Assembly (NCBI GenBank): GCA_015494585.1
Contig: WGAY01000016.1
Coordinates: 1-39,868, forward strand
DNA length: 39,868 nucleotides
From: Candidatus Omnitrophota bacterium
GTDB taxonomy: Bacteria; Omnitrophota; Gorgyraeia; S143-82
Reading direction: 5' to 3'
The notes beneath the pieces were generated by a model, which was not told where the DNA came from, searched no databases, and saw only the letters and a list, made by a program, of their open reading frames with translations. Within the stretch, counting starts at the first letter, position 1. Every line of letters begins with the position of its first letter. Below are positions 27,216 through 36,788 of this stretch, piece after piece. The position numbers and the translations under genes are program-made.

Positions 27216-28777
27216 ACTATCTCTCCTATATTATGGATTCGAAGGAGGTGATTTAATGTCCTGTATCCCCATATCCAGATATTTGTTTCCTTTGCGATTA
27301 CCTTCACAGGGGCCAAGATCGATTCCTTCGAGATAATAATCTTTCGATGACAAGTACTTCGCTTGAGTGCATCTACAAAATCGAATACATCTGTTTCTGA
27401 CCATTGAGGCCTGTACGAGAAAAGCCATACGATATTTTCAGGGGTTACTGCCTTATATATTTCAAGCCCTTTGTCCATTAGGGAAATATCCGAAAACCTG
27501 TAAAACCGTCTCTTCCTGCCATTGGGCATAACAATAAAACAGTCCTCAAATGCTCTAAAGAGTTGCAGTATCTTGTTCATCTCCCCCATGGAGTCTTCTT
27601 GGATGAAACTCGCAATCTCCTTTTTTATTATAGAAAAGGCCCTATCTCTATAGTGATCAATCGAAAGGTTTGGATATTCAACTCGCTGGGTATAAACATA
27701 CTTAAGCCAAAATTTAAACAAGCTATCTTCAAAAAATAGATGGTTATGGTCCTTGTATACCAGCCCCAGGTCGCTTAAGACATCTGCCTTATGGTCTATT
27801 ACCTGTCTTTGCCAGCGATAGGTATCTGCTAGTTTTTCAAGGCTCGATTCCCTAGTAGAGGCAAGCAAAAATGTCGAAACCTGAGGCCCCCTAGGACCGT
27901 CTGTTATGGAGGATACCAGACGCAGAAAGTGCTGATAAATAAGACCGTATTCTGAAAAGACCTGATCATATATTATAGTTATAATTTCATCCCAGAGTTT
28001 ATCCTGAGAAGTAAGATTCCTATTCTTTATATCCCTGCAGATAATATCCATATAAAAAGGGCTTCCCCCTGTAAAGGAAAAGAGAAATTTGTGTAAACGC
28101 ACGGGCATTTCAGGGACTAGCTCAGAAAGGTATCTCTTGCATGCCGAGGGAGAAACCGAATCCAGGAATATCTCTTCAAAATTGCCAAAGAGAAGGGAGA
28201 GATCTCCCCGTAGTATCTTGCGAGCACGTGATACTGAAGAACTTGAGAGCAGGAACATTACATCTTTTAGGTTCATTATATAATCAGATAAAGATTCGAA
28301 GACCCCTTCCCCAAATACACTAGGAAGATATTCAAAATTCTCTATAACAAAAAGGAGCCTGGCCCCTGTGTCTTTCAAAAAGGTCTGGAGGAGATCGAAA
28401 ATAGTCTCTAGTGATGCAACATTGGATAACAGTTCTCTTATAAGAGGACAGGTGCGAGGCAAGCTATCCTTAGAGGCCTGAAGTAATCCTTCAATATCAT
28501 CGAATTGTCTGCTGTCAAAGCGCAGATAGGAAGAAAGCAAAGAAGTGGTAAATGAACGCATAAGATAAACCGGATCAACAGATTTAGCATCTATCAATAC
28601 AGAGGCCATATTTTCAGGCAGGTCTTTAATCACCTGGGAAATAAGAAAAGTCTTGCCGATAAACGGTCTTCCCAGAACCGCGATATTCTGCCTGTAGCCC
28701 TTGCTATGTCCTTCTATTCTTCTCTTTAATAATTCGTATTCCTCTTTATAAGCAAGGCGTATAGTTGAGGTCTTCAT
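27209..28777 (-). CDS. AAA/STAND-like P-loop ATPase (archaeal-type ATPase family-like) with C-terminal extension
   Basis: Walker A-like VLGRPFIGKTFLIS; Walker B-like RLLFVIENFEYL; C-terminal segment RKIIISKESILAPVKVIAKETNIWIWGYRTLNHLLRIH. Confidence 0.65.
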   Translation of the reverse strand: MKTSTIRLAYKEEYELLKRRIEGHSKGYRQNIAVLGRPFIGKTFLISQVIKDLPENMASVLIDAKSVDPVYLMRSFTTSLLSSYLRFDSRQFDDIEGLLQASKDSLPRTCPLIRELLSNVASLETIFDLLQTFLKDTGARLLFVIENFEYLPSVFGEGVFESLSDYIMNLKDVMFLLSSSSVSRARKILRGDLSLLFGNFEEIFLDSVSPSACKRYLSELVPEMPVRLHKFLFSFTGGSPFYMDIICRDIKNRNLTSQDKLWDEIITIIYDQVFSEYGLIYQHFLRLVSSITDGPRGPQVSTFLLASTRESSLEKLADTYRWQRQVIDHKADVLSDLGLVYKDHNHLFFEDSLFKFWLKYVYTQRVEYPNLSIDHYRDRAFSIIKKEIASFIQEDSMGEMNKILQLFRAFEDCFIVMPNGRKRRFYRFSDISLMDKGLEIYKAVTPENIVWLFSYRPQWSETDVFDFVDALKRSTCHRKIIISKESILAPVKVIAKETNIWIWGYRTLNHLLRIHNIGEIVW

Positions 28778-29469
28778 CTAAGATACTCCAAAGGATTTAC
28801 TGGTTTTGCCCTTTTCCTTATCTCAAAATGCAGTCTTCCCTTGCCGTGGTTAAAGGCAAGGACCTTTTGCCCTTGCCTTACCACATCTCCAAGCGAACAC
28901 AAAGGCCTTGCCTGTGCAGACAATACAGATAAAAAGTTGTCTCCATGATCTATTATCATAGTTGTGCCATAGCCTCTCATATTGGTCTCCAGGAATACCA
29001 CTTTGCCTGTCTTGGGTGCACAGACATAATTCCTATGAGATACTATATTTATGCCCTTATTCACCCAGCCATCGCGAGTCTGGCCAAAAAACATAACCAC
29101 CTTGCCCTTAACAGGCCACATAAATCGCTGCTCTGTTTTTCCAGAATATCTATCTGAAAAATGATACTTTTCATTTGGTAGACCTTCTTTGATGGGTAGG
29201 AATATCTTTTGGCCCACCTTTATATCTGACGGGTTCTTTATTTTATTTATTCGAGTCACTTCATCAATAGGCACACCATAGTTAGTGCATATCCTCCATA
29301 AGGTTTCACCCTTACAGACTATGTGATAAGGAAGCCCTACAGGAAGGGATGCGTTATTTGAGATAGCAGCTGGCATAGATGGGGCAGGAATTGATAGTCT
29401 ATGTTTGCTAGGCCCACATCCATGCAAAAACAAAACCAATACTAGGTAACTCAGGATATATCTGAACAC
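28774..29469 (-). CDS. LysM + M23 (LytM) domain lipoprotein, NlpD-like
   Basis: Lipobox-like FLHGC; LysM YHIVCKGETLWRICTNYGVPIDEVTRINKI; LytM-like MWPVKGKVVMFFG..VNKGINIVS..GKGRLHFEIRKRAKPVNPLEYL. Confidence 0.85.
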   Translation of the reverse strand: MFRYILSYLVLVLFLHGCGPSKHRLSIPAPSMPAAISNNASLPVGLPYHIVCKGETLWRICTNYGVPIDEVTRINKIKNPSDIKVGQKIFLPIKEGLPNEKYHFSDRYSGKTEQRFMWPVKGKVVMFFGQTRDGWVNKGINIVSHRNYVCAPKTGKVVFLETNMRGYGTTMIIDHGDNFLSVLSAQARPLCSLGDVVRQGQKVLAFNHGKGRLHFEIRKRAKPVNPLEYLR

Positions 29470-29543
29470 TTCTTTTCCTCTTGGTTATGCAAATGGACAA
29501 TAAATATTCTATTGCCCCTGGGAAGAAACTACAAGATGTTTTT

Positions 29544-30530
29544 TTATCGCCAGAAATAGAGGGCCGAAGCCCAGATCAGATAACTTATTATAAGCAGATA
29601 GCTTACCGGACTCAGGGAAAACAATTTACGCCTCTGACGAAACATTGAAAAGATCACAAACAATGATGTCATGAGTACAATAGTTGCATAACTCACAAGA
29701 TGGGTTAGATTGGAATTAAGTATGCTACCGTTTGCAAATATATCGGCGAAGAATACGATAATCACATTAAACATATTGCTCCCAAATACATTACCAACCG
29801 CCATATCGACACTACCCAAGCGCACGGAAGAGATAGATACGCTCAATTCAGGCAAGCTGGTAGCCATACCCAACAAGAGTCCTCCAACAAAGGTCCCGCC
29901 TAGAGGCAGGCCGGCTACTTTTATCCTGGCTATAGCATCGCAAACAAAGGATATCGCAATACCAGCCACCACGATTACCATAGAAAGAAAAACAATCCTG
30001 ATAATCTGAGACGGCTTTGGAGATATTATACTGCCGGCGCTATTCTTCTCATCTCCCCACATCTGTCTGGCAATAATGATGTATGATATGAGTATCAACC
30101 AATCCACTAGTGGAATCCCAAATATATAGAATGTTACACTATGTGAAAACCCTATTAATCCAATGGATAGCAATGATATGAGAAAAATAGCTGAAAGACC
30201 CGTGACAAGGGTCTGTTGTGAGAGATTGAATCCCAGACTTTTATTATCTCGATAAAATACATCCGCCCAGATGAGCATACTCAGATTAAAGACATTTGAA
30301 CCATATATATTTCCCAAGGCCAGGTCAAAGTTGCCTATAATCCCTGCCGTACTAGTCGATAAAAGTTCAGGAAGCGAAGTAATCAATCCAAGCAGAAATA
30401 CACCCAAAAAACCCTTTCCAATACCGGTTGTCTCTGCCAGCTCATCAACTTCCTTGGTCAAGGAGACACCAGTAACCCATATCACCAAAGCCAATGCCAA
30501 AAATAGCAGAAACACCACGATTGTACTCAT
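29544..30530 (-). CDS. Sodium/calcium exchanger (CaCA) family transporter
   Basis: Two inverted alpha repeats: GLITSLPELLSTSTAGIIGNFDLALGNIYGSNVFNL and GMATSLPELSVSISSVRLGSVDMAVGNVFGSNMFN. Confidence 0.9.
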   Translation of the reverse strand: MSTIVVFLLFLALALVIWVTGVSLTKEVDELAETTGIGKGFLGVFLLGLITSLPELLSTSTAGIIGNFDLALGNIYGSNVFNLSMLIWADVFYRDNKSLGFNLSQQTLVTGLSAIFLISLLSIGLIGFSHSVTFYIFGIPLVDWLILISYIIIARQMWGDEKNSAGSIISPKPSQIIRIVFLSMVIVVAGIAISFVCDAIARIKVAGLPLGGTFVGGLLLGMATSLPELSVSISSVRLGSVDMAVGNVFGSNMFNVIIVFFADIFANGSILNSNLTHLVSYATIVLMTSLFVIFSMFRQRRKLFSLSPVSYLLIISYLIWASALYFWR

Positions 30531-32447
30531 CTATCCACCCCAGGATATGCCAATCTCAGGGATATTGTTCCAGACCTCTTCGACACTCACGCCCATCTCC
30601 TCTGCTTTTTTCTCAAACATATACTGCAAGACCTCTAACTCCCCCTTATCAAACCAAATAAGTCCACAAAGTCCACATATGTCTACCTGAACAGGAAATT
30701 TCTTCGCAAAGACTCTCTTGTACATCATCGAGATGGTCTCTTGTTTTGCGCCAAATTTGCGGTCTCCACATACAGGACATACAAAGGATGGCTCCCTCTT
30801 TATAGGCGCTATTTCATATCTCTTTCCTGAGATCTCCACCATACTGAATAACTTATCCCCCCATTGTCTTATATCATCAGAAAACCCAACCTCTTTCCTT
30901 AACAATATCTTCTTCAGATGGTCCCTATCCAACAACACTCCAAAACAATTCGGACAGGCAAGTACCAAAACACCTTCATAATCGGCCCTGGATAAAAGGA
31001 CATCCCTACACCTTGGACAGTAGACCTGCTTTTTTGCATTTCCAGAGACCTCATCACCGTCCTGAGCGCCTGCATCTTCCACACGGGCAGATACACCAAA
31101 CAACCCCATCATAAGTTCTGGATTATCCTGGATCATAGAGTGGCCTTCTTCGCCTTCTCTCTTTATAAACGTATCTGGCGGAAGTCCCATGGTAGCAAGT
31201 TCTTTCACAGTAAAGGGACCCCTCCATGCACTGTCAAGAAAGACCATCCATCTATCAGCCCCAGAATCAACCTGGAAATCGGCCCCATCTTCCTTATCGC
31301 CCAGAAATATCAGGCCTGTCTTGGACCGTGCCTCTATTTTGGCCTTTTCCTCGGCGATGATCTGACGTTCAAGCTCATCGGGGGAGACCCCAGCGATATT
31401 ACAGACAATAGATATCCTGTCAGTAATGGGTGGATGGGTATTGAATAGAGATTCGGCCAAAGAGGAACCTGAAGAGAGTCGTTCAGGTGTAAATGGATTA
31501 GAAATGAATAACGCCCCCACTGTCTTGTCAGTTATCAATTTCACACTCTTATGCCCGTTCTTTATCTTCAATAGCGCCCTTGCCAGGCTTATAGGGTCTC
31601 TTACTATCTTGATAGCCAGTGCATCGGCACGGTATTCTCTCTGTCTGGATATAAGGGTAATCAGCATATAATTTAGATATGACCACAGGAGGGATATAAT
31701 AAAAACAACCAGGCCAATTAAGGCCAGGACATTTATACCCGAAGAGCGACTAGCCCTTATGTTTACCCTGCTATCTCTATCCCTCGCCGACCTATAGCTA
31801 TAGACTCCTGCCAACCCCAGCTTCAACATACCCAGACCCACTTCCTTCATGGCCGCATATACGGACATAATGGCACTGAACATCGTGGTGGTAACCACAT
31901 CGCCTGACATAACATGGCCCATCTCATGACCTACCACTGCCTCCAATTCATGGCGGGTAAGTTTAGCCAGAGCACCCTCTGTAACACCGATGACGATCTT
32001 GCCTGAGAAGTCCTGACAGGTAAAGGCGTTTATATCTGTATCGGGCAGAATCCTAGGTTCTATATTCTTGATACCAGAGGCAATCTTGACCTCATCTATT
32101 ATGTTCACAAACTGCTTGTGATAGCGGTCATCTGGCTCTGGCGGATAGCCCTTGAACATAGATACAATATGGCGCAAGGAAAAACCAGACAGAAGCCAGG
32201 AGACAAGACTCAGCACAACTGCAGCCAGCAGAACCTGCAGGCCAAGCCTCGTATGAAACAACTGATGGTTGACCCAGCGTATGACTGACGGGAAAGATGC
32301 GCCGGACATAAAACCAATCCGCGCTACAAATAGCACGGCATAGGTGGTAACGAAAAAGCCAACCGTATAAGAAAGCATTAATAAAAGAAGAAGGAGAAAG
32401 ACATAGCGATCCTTTTTGCGTTTTATCTCTAGGAAATTAAACCGCAT
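30531..32447 (-). CDS. M48-family (HtpX-like) membrane metalloprotease with GYF_2-like and TFIIB-type zinc-ribbon domains
   Basis: HELEAVVGHEMGHVMSGD zinc motif with flanking TM helices; RWMVFLDSAWRGPFTVKELATMGLPPDTFIKREG; two CPxC...CxxC zinc-ribbon-like clusters. Confidence 0.85.
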   Translation of the reverse strand: MRFNFLEIKRKKDRYVFLLLLLLMLSYTVGFFVTTYAVLFVARIGFMSGASFPSVIRWVNHQLFHTRLGLQVLLAAVVLSLVSWLLSGFSLRHIVSMFKGYPPEPDDRYHKQFVNIIDEVKIASGIKNIEPRILPDTDINAFTCQDFSGKIVIGVTEGALAKLTRHELEAVVGHEMGHVMSGDVVTTTMFSAIMSVYAAMKEVGLGMLKLGLAGVYSYRSARDRDSRVNIRASRSSGINVLALIGLVVFIISLLWSYLNYMLITLISRQREYRADALAIKIVRDPISLARALLKIKNGHKSVKLITDKTVGALFISNPFTPERLSSGSSLAESLFNTHPPITDRISIVCNIAGVSPDELERQIIAEEKAKIEARSKTGLIFLGDKEDGADFQVDSGADRWMVFLDSAWRGPFTVKELATMGLPPDTFIKREGEEGHSMIQDNPELMMGLFGVSARVEDAGAQDGDEVSGNAKKQVYCPRCRDVLLSRADYEGVLVLACPNCFGVLLDRDHLKKILLRKEVGFSDDIRQWGDKLFSMVEISGKRYEIAPIKREPSFVCPVCGDRKFGAKQETISMMYKRVFAKKFPVQVDICGLCGLIWFDKGELEVLQYMFEKKAEEMGVSVEEVWNNIPEIGISWGG

Positions 32448-32486
32448 AATCTACACAGCATTGGTTTTATATCAACAAAGGCCAAT

Positions 32487-33062
32487 CTAAAACTCGATCT
32501 TGACTTCTTTTCTCTCCTCCTCATCCGCCTCAAATAAAGGCATCTTTTGAAAATTAAACATCCCGGCAATTATATTCATAGGGAACATCTCTATTTTGGT
32601 ATTGTAAAGGGTCGTCTCGTCATTATAGAACTGGCGAGCAAACGCAATCTTGTTTTCTGTAGATACTAGCTCTTCATGGAGCCTCATCATCTGGGCATCG
32701 GCCTTGAGGTTGGGATAACGCTCGGCCACTGCAAACAACGACCGCAGGGTCTGACTCAGAAAATTCTCTGCTTTTACCCGTTCCTCTAAGTTATCCGCAC
32801 TGACATTGATTGCCTGGGTCCTGGCCTTTATAACTGCCTCTAGCGTCTCTCTTTCGTGCTGCATATACTTCTTTGCCACCTCGACCAGATTCGGTATCAG
32901 GTCATGCCTTCGCTTGAGCTGTACATCTATTTGGGCCCAGGCGTTCTTGACGCGATTCCTTAACTGGACCAGACTGTTATAGGCGCCAGCTACGAGGACT
33001 ACCAGGGCTACTATGGTCAGTAAAAATAACAAAAATACACCCATCAAAATAGCCATAACCAC
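32487..33062 (-). CDS. lemA: LemA family protein
   Basis: N-terminal TM; YNSLVQLRNRVKNAWAQIDVQLKRRHDLIPNLVEVAKKYMQHERETLEAVIKAR; RQFYNDETTLYNTKIEMFPMNIIAGMFNF. Confidence 0.94.
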   Translation of the reverse strand: MVMAILMGVFLLFLLTIVALVVLVAGAYNSLVQLRNRVKNAWAQIDVQLKRRHDLIPNLVEVAKKYMQHERETLEAVIKARTQAINVSADNLEERVKAENFLSQTLRSLFAVAERYPNLKADAQMMRLHEELVSTENKIAFARQFYNDETTLYNTKIEMFPMNIIAGMFNFQKMPLFEADEEERKEVKIEF

Positions 33063-33068
33063 CTCCTT

Positions 33069-33917
33069 TTAATTTCCCCCTCTCTCTCCTCCAATAAGAT
33101 TCACCGTATAGGTCGTATAAGCGAGATTAACGTCCGCCACACCATCCACCCATTCCAGAAATTCCTCGCTTATCTTACTACTCGTTCCCCTGCGTTGTTT
33201 TGTCTCTATCATGTAGCGCAGCGTTAACTTTACTCCACTGTCCACGACCGAGACATAGACTATGGGAGTAAATTTATTAAAATGTATCATATAATTATTT
33301 GCCATCCGTCGTACCTTCTCTGCCACAATAGATTCTCTATCCTGGGCCCACTTATTGCCTATCTCAAGCAAGGCCTTTTTTGCCTTTTTCCAGTTGGAAT
33401 CAAATGTTACGATAAAACTCAATTCATTCCATATAAACTCAAAACCACGCGTATAATTGAAACAGGGATGCTTAAACACAAAGCTATTCGGTATATGCAC
33501 TATCCTGCCAGTGCTCTGCTCGGCCTCTACCCAGTTCCCAACCTCGAGAAGCGTAGTCTGAAAGGTCCTTATATCAATGACATCACCCTTGACCCCGTTT
33601 ATCTCTATCCTATCGCCAAGGTCATATGGCTTCTTTATCAGTATAAACAACCACCCCGCAATACATAACACCGCCTCCTGAAGGGCCATGGCAATTCCAG
33701 CACTGGCAATACCAAGGACAAGTGACAGATTCAGGTGTGAGATAACACGTCTGCCTGCGACCACAAAAAACAGAAAGATAAATACATAGACAATGACCTT
33801 GCGCAGAATATGACGCTTTTTAAGATCCCTTACTGTATTATTTACTACCAAAACAAGGAGATGTGCAATAAGCCACAGGAATGCCCCTAACAACAATAGG
33901 TAAATAGCCGTGCGCAA
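33069..33917 (-). CDS. MscS-family mechanosensitive ion channel
   Basis: TM-rich N-terminus; GIASAGIAMALQEAVLCIAGWLFILIKKPYDLGDRIEINGVKGDVIDIRTFQTTLLEVGNWV and HIPNS. Confidence 0.88.
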   Translation of the reverse strand: MRTAIYLLLLGAFLWLIAHLLVLVVNNTVRDLKKRHILRKVIVYVFIFLFFVVAGRRVISHLNLSLVLGIASAGIAMALQEAVLCIAGWLFILIKKPYDLGDRIEINGVKGDVIDIRTFQTTLLEVGNWVEAEQSTGRIVHIPNSFVFKHPCFNYTRGFEFIWNELSFIVTFDSNWKKAKKALLEIGNKWAQDRESIVAEKVRRMANNYMIHFNKFTPIVYVSVVDSGVKLTLRYMIETKQRRGTSSKISEEFLEWVDGVADVNLAYTTYTVNLIGGERGGN

Positions 33918-34036
33918 ACATACCCCCCTTTTATTAATTTATTAATATTAATTTTATAAAATTGCCTAACTTATGTCCAGACAAATATTTATTATCTATG
34001 TCTATGTAAAGTAGGAAGTTTTCCCAAAAATCAGTT

Positions 34037-34972
34037 TTATTTATCTAGCTGGATGGGAAATAGATTGTAGTCATAGGGAGCAGTTACTGCCATTGGTTTT
34101 CCAGAAAACGGATGTTTGAATTCTATCTTGTAGGCATGAAGCCCCATCCTTTTAAAATCATCCTTTCTTCCATACTTTTTGTCCCCTACTATCGGATGGC
34201 CAATATGCCTCATATGGACCCTGATCTGATGTGTTCGTCCAGTATGTATCTCTACCTTTAATAAGCTAGTACCATCTTCTAGCCCCTCTAATACCTTATA
34301 CTCTGTAATAGCCTCTCTAGCCGCACCTGAATACCCAACACGAAACAACTGCCTGCGAATAGGATGTCTCTCAATTGGCATATCTATTACATCCTCGTCA
34401 AACTCAAGGGGCCCCCATACCCTGGCCAAATATATCTTCTTCATCTTCCTCTTCTCAAACAGTCTAGAAAGGCGATAGTGAACATCATTACCCTTGGCAA
34501 TCAATATCACCCCTGATGTCTCCTTATCTAGTCTATGGACTACCCCAGGTCTATCCTTTCCCCCTATATCAGAGAGGTTAGACCCCCCAAGATAACCAAG
34601 GACCGCATTGGCTAATGTGCCAGAATCAACCCCAGCTCCAGGGTGAACTACCATCCCTGCAGGCTTATTTATAGCAAGTATGTACTCATCCTCATAGAGG
34701 ATATCCAGATCCACAGATTCAGGAGTAAGATTGGATTCTGGCCTCTGGCAAGCAGAGATAAAATCATCCGATAATAGCAAAATATCCCCATCTGAAAGCC
34801 GGTAAGATGGCCTTATAGATACAGGTGTCCCACCCTTTCTCTTTACCCTGACCATAGAAGTCCTGATAGCCGCCTTTATCTTTTCCCTTGAGAGTTCGGG
34901 AAAGAGCCGATGGAGGAATACATCTGTCCTTTCTCCAACACCATTTTCTGGAACAGCTATTCCCTCTTCCAT
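34037..34972 (-). CDS. RluA/RluD-family pseudouridine synthase
   Basis: S4-like N-terminus; VDLDILYEDEYILAINKPAGMVVHPGAG; GVVHRLDKETSGVILIAK; HTGRTHQIRVHMRHIGHPIVGDKKYG. Start chosen at MEEGIAV; the ORF track extends to 35017. Confidence 0.93.
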   Translation of the reverse strand: MEEGIAVPENGVGERTDVFLHRLFPELSREKIKAAIRTSMVRVKRKGGTPVSIRPSYRLSDGDILLLSDDFISACQRPESNLTPESVDLDILYEDEYILAINKPAGMVVHPGAGVDSGTLANAVLGYLGGSNLSDIGGKDRPGVVHRLDKETSGVILIAKGNDVHYRLSRLFEKRKMKKIYLARVWGPLEFDEDVIDMPIERHPIRRQLFRVGYSGAAREAITEYKVLEGLEDGTSLLKVEIHTGRTHQIRVHMRHIGHPIVGDKKYGRKDDFKRMGLHAYKIEFKHPFSGKPMAVTAPYDYNLFPIQLDK

Positions 34973-35709
34973 AGCAATAAAATAATACCACAAGTAACCA
35001 ATCCAAGGGACAACCACTGAGAAAACCTCAATCCCATATACGTTGGGACAAGATCATATCGCAGAAACTCAACCCCAAACCTGAACAGCCCATAAAGGAG
35101 CATATAGAAGCCAACTATCTTGCCCTTACCTATCCCATAACGTCTCCTGACCACAAGAAGAATGAGAAATATTATCAGCAATCCGACACTTGATATGAGC
35201 TGAGTAGGGATAAGCTTCTGTCCTAGAGCAGGCAGATATATCCCTAACCTATCCGAAGGCAGACCATAACAACATCCATTAAAGAAACAGCCAATTCGCC
35301 CAACAGAATGGGCCAGGGCGATACATGGACTTACAAGATCAAAGAAGCGTAACAATGACTGTCCCTTGACCTTCAAATACAGGCCCCCTGCAAGGAGCGC
35401 AGAAAACAGCCCTCCGTACCAGACCCTGCCGCTACCAAATATCCAGAGGAACTCTTTCATCCAGTTATCGACTTCATAGGGGTATTGCAACATATAGAGC
35501 CAATGCGAGCCGGCTATCCCTGCTAGTATGGACACAAACAAAAATCCTTCCAGGATATCCGGCGAAACCTCTTTATATCTTCTGGCAGACAAAAGGGCAC
35601 AATACCATCCCAAGGCTATACCAATTGCCGCGAGGACTCCGTAAGAATAGATTGCTATCTCCCTGCCAAATATGTGAACCGAAAACAAAATAGGATGCAT
35701 AGGAATCAA
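34957..35709 (-). CDS. lgt: Phosphatidylglycerol--prolipoprotein diacylglyceryl transferase
   Basis: IAIYSYGVLAAIGIALGWYCA; GSGRVWYGGLFSALLAGGLYLK; AHSVGRIGCFFNGCCYG; TQLISSVGLLIIFLIL. Confidence 0.94.
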   Translation of the reverse strand: MIPMHPILFSVHIFGREIAIYSYGVLAAIGIALGWYCALLSARRYKEVSPDILEGFLFVSILAGIAGSHWLYMLQYPYEVDNWMKEFLWIFGSGRVWYGGLFSALLAGGLYLKVKGQSLLRFFDLVSPCIALAHSVGRIGCFFNGCCYGLPSDRLGIYLPALGQKLIPTQLISSVGLLIIFLILLVVRRRYGIGKGKIVGFYMLLYGLFRFGVEFLRYDLVPTYMGLRFSQWLSLGLVTCGIILLLWKRE

Positions 35710-36785
35710 GTATGAAGTACTGCCTTTACCTCTTTTAAGACCCTATCAACGGTTATATCCTTGATACAGGCATAGTCCCTGCTGCACTCAGGCATCCTAA
35801 AATTTCTATAACATGGCCTGCAGTCTACCTCTGAAGTCACTATACGTATCTTAGCTGGATCTCCCAATGGTCTGTACACATCCTCTGGCACAGGCCCCAT
35901 AATGGATATAACCTCTGTTCCAGCCGCCGCTGATAGATGGGCCGGACCACCATCATTTGTAATCGAAAGCACTGCCAACTTCAATACAGAGACCGTCTCT
36001 CTTATAGTAAGCCTCCCCCTGAAATCAAAGGCCCGTCTGGTACGCTGAAGCTCGATCGGCAATTGCATTGTTTCCTTATCGGATTCATCGCCCATCACAA
36101 AGACATAAATAGAAGAGTCCAACAATAAAATCTTCAAAATTAGCTCTAAAAACTTCTCACCCTGCCAGAGTTTTTTGTGTCTTTCCCTTCCCCAGCTAGC
36201 TCCACCACCTGGAAATACGCAGACTACCCGCGCATTCTCATTCAATCCAAGGTTGTAGAGCAACAGGTCGGCAAACTCCTGTTCCTTTTCTGAAAGATAT
36301 ATCCGCACATCGTAATCCGTATAAGAGACCTCATCCCCAGGGGCAATCAATCCATAGAGGTCAAAATAATAACTCGCCATATGGCGATTGAGATTCGTTA
36401 TGGCCAATTTCTTAGACAAAAATGTTCCCCGTGACTTATAATCCAGTCCAACTCTCTCTCTTATCCCTGCCAGGAAAAGCAAAAACGATAAGTTCCTGTT
36501 GAGTGTCAGGTCTATGGCCAAATCAGCATGCACATTACAGAGTTGTCTGAAAAACTCCAGCTTTTTCCTCAATCCCTTTTTTATCTCATCTCTATCGTAA
36601 AGGATAATATCATCTATGTAGGGGTTGGCCTCCAGCACAGCCCTGGAACGGGAATTACATACATAAGCACAGTGTGAGATATTCTGTCTCTCTTTCAGGG
36701 CAGATAATAAAGGGATAGAGAATAAAACATCCCCTATCCCGTAGGGATTAAATATAAGCAGCCGCCTTCTTTTTTGCCTTTTCAC
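35706..36785 (-). CDS. Glycosyltransferase family 9 (heptosyltransferase-like)
   Basis: GIGDVLFSIPLLSALKER; VCVFPGGGASWGRERHKKLW; SITNDGGPAHLSAAAGTEVISIMGP. Confidence 0.87.
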   Translation of the reverse strand: MKRQKRRRLLIFNPYGIGDVLFSIPLLSALKERQNISHCAYVCNSRSRAVLEANPYIDDIILYDRDEIKKGLRKKLEFFRQLCNVHADLAIDLTLNRNLSFLLFLAGIRERVGLDYKSRGTFLSKKLAITNLNRHMASYYFDLYGLIAPGDEVSYTDYDVRIYLSEKEQEFADLLLYNLGLNENARVVCVFPGGGASWGRERHKKLWQGEKFLELILKILLLDSSIYVFVMGDESDKETMQLPIELQRTRRAFDFRGRLTIRETVSVLKLAVLSITNDGGPAHLSAAAGTEVISIMGPVPEDVYRPLGDPAKIRIVTSEVDCRPCYRNFRMPECSRDYACIKDITVDRVLKEVKAVLHT

Positions 36786-36788
36786 AAA

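Noticed and set aside
33918-34036. AT-rich intergenic sequence as an alternative origin or terminus element
   Set aside because: Simple TTAATA-rich sequence with no repeated box motifs; probably just a promoter/terminator region between mscS-like and rluD-like genes.
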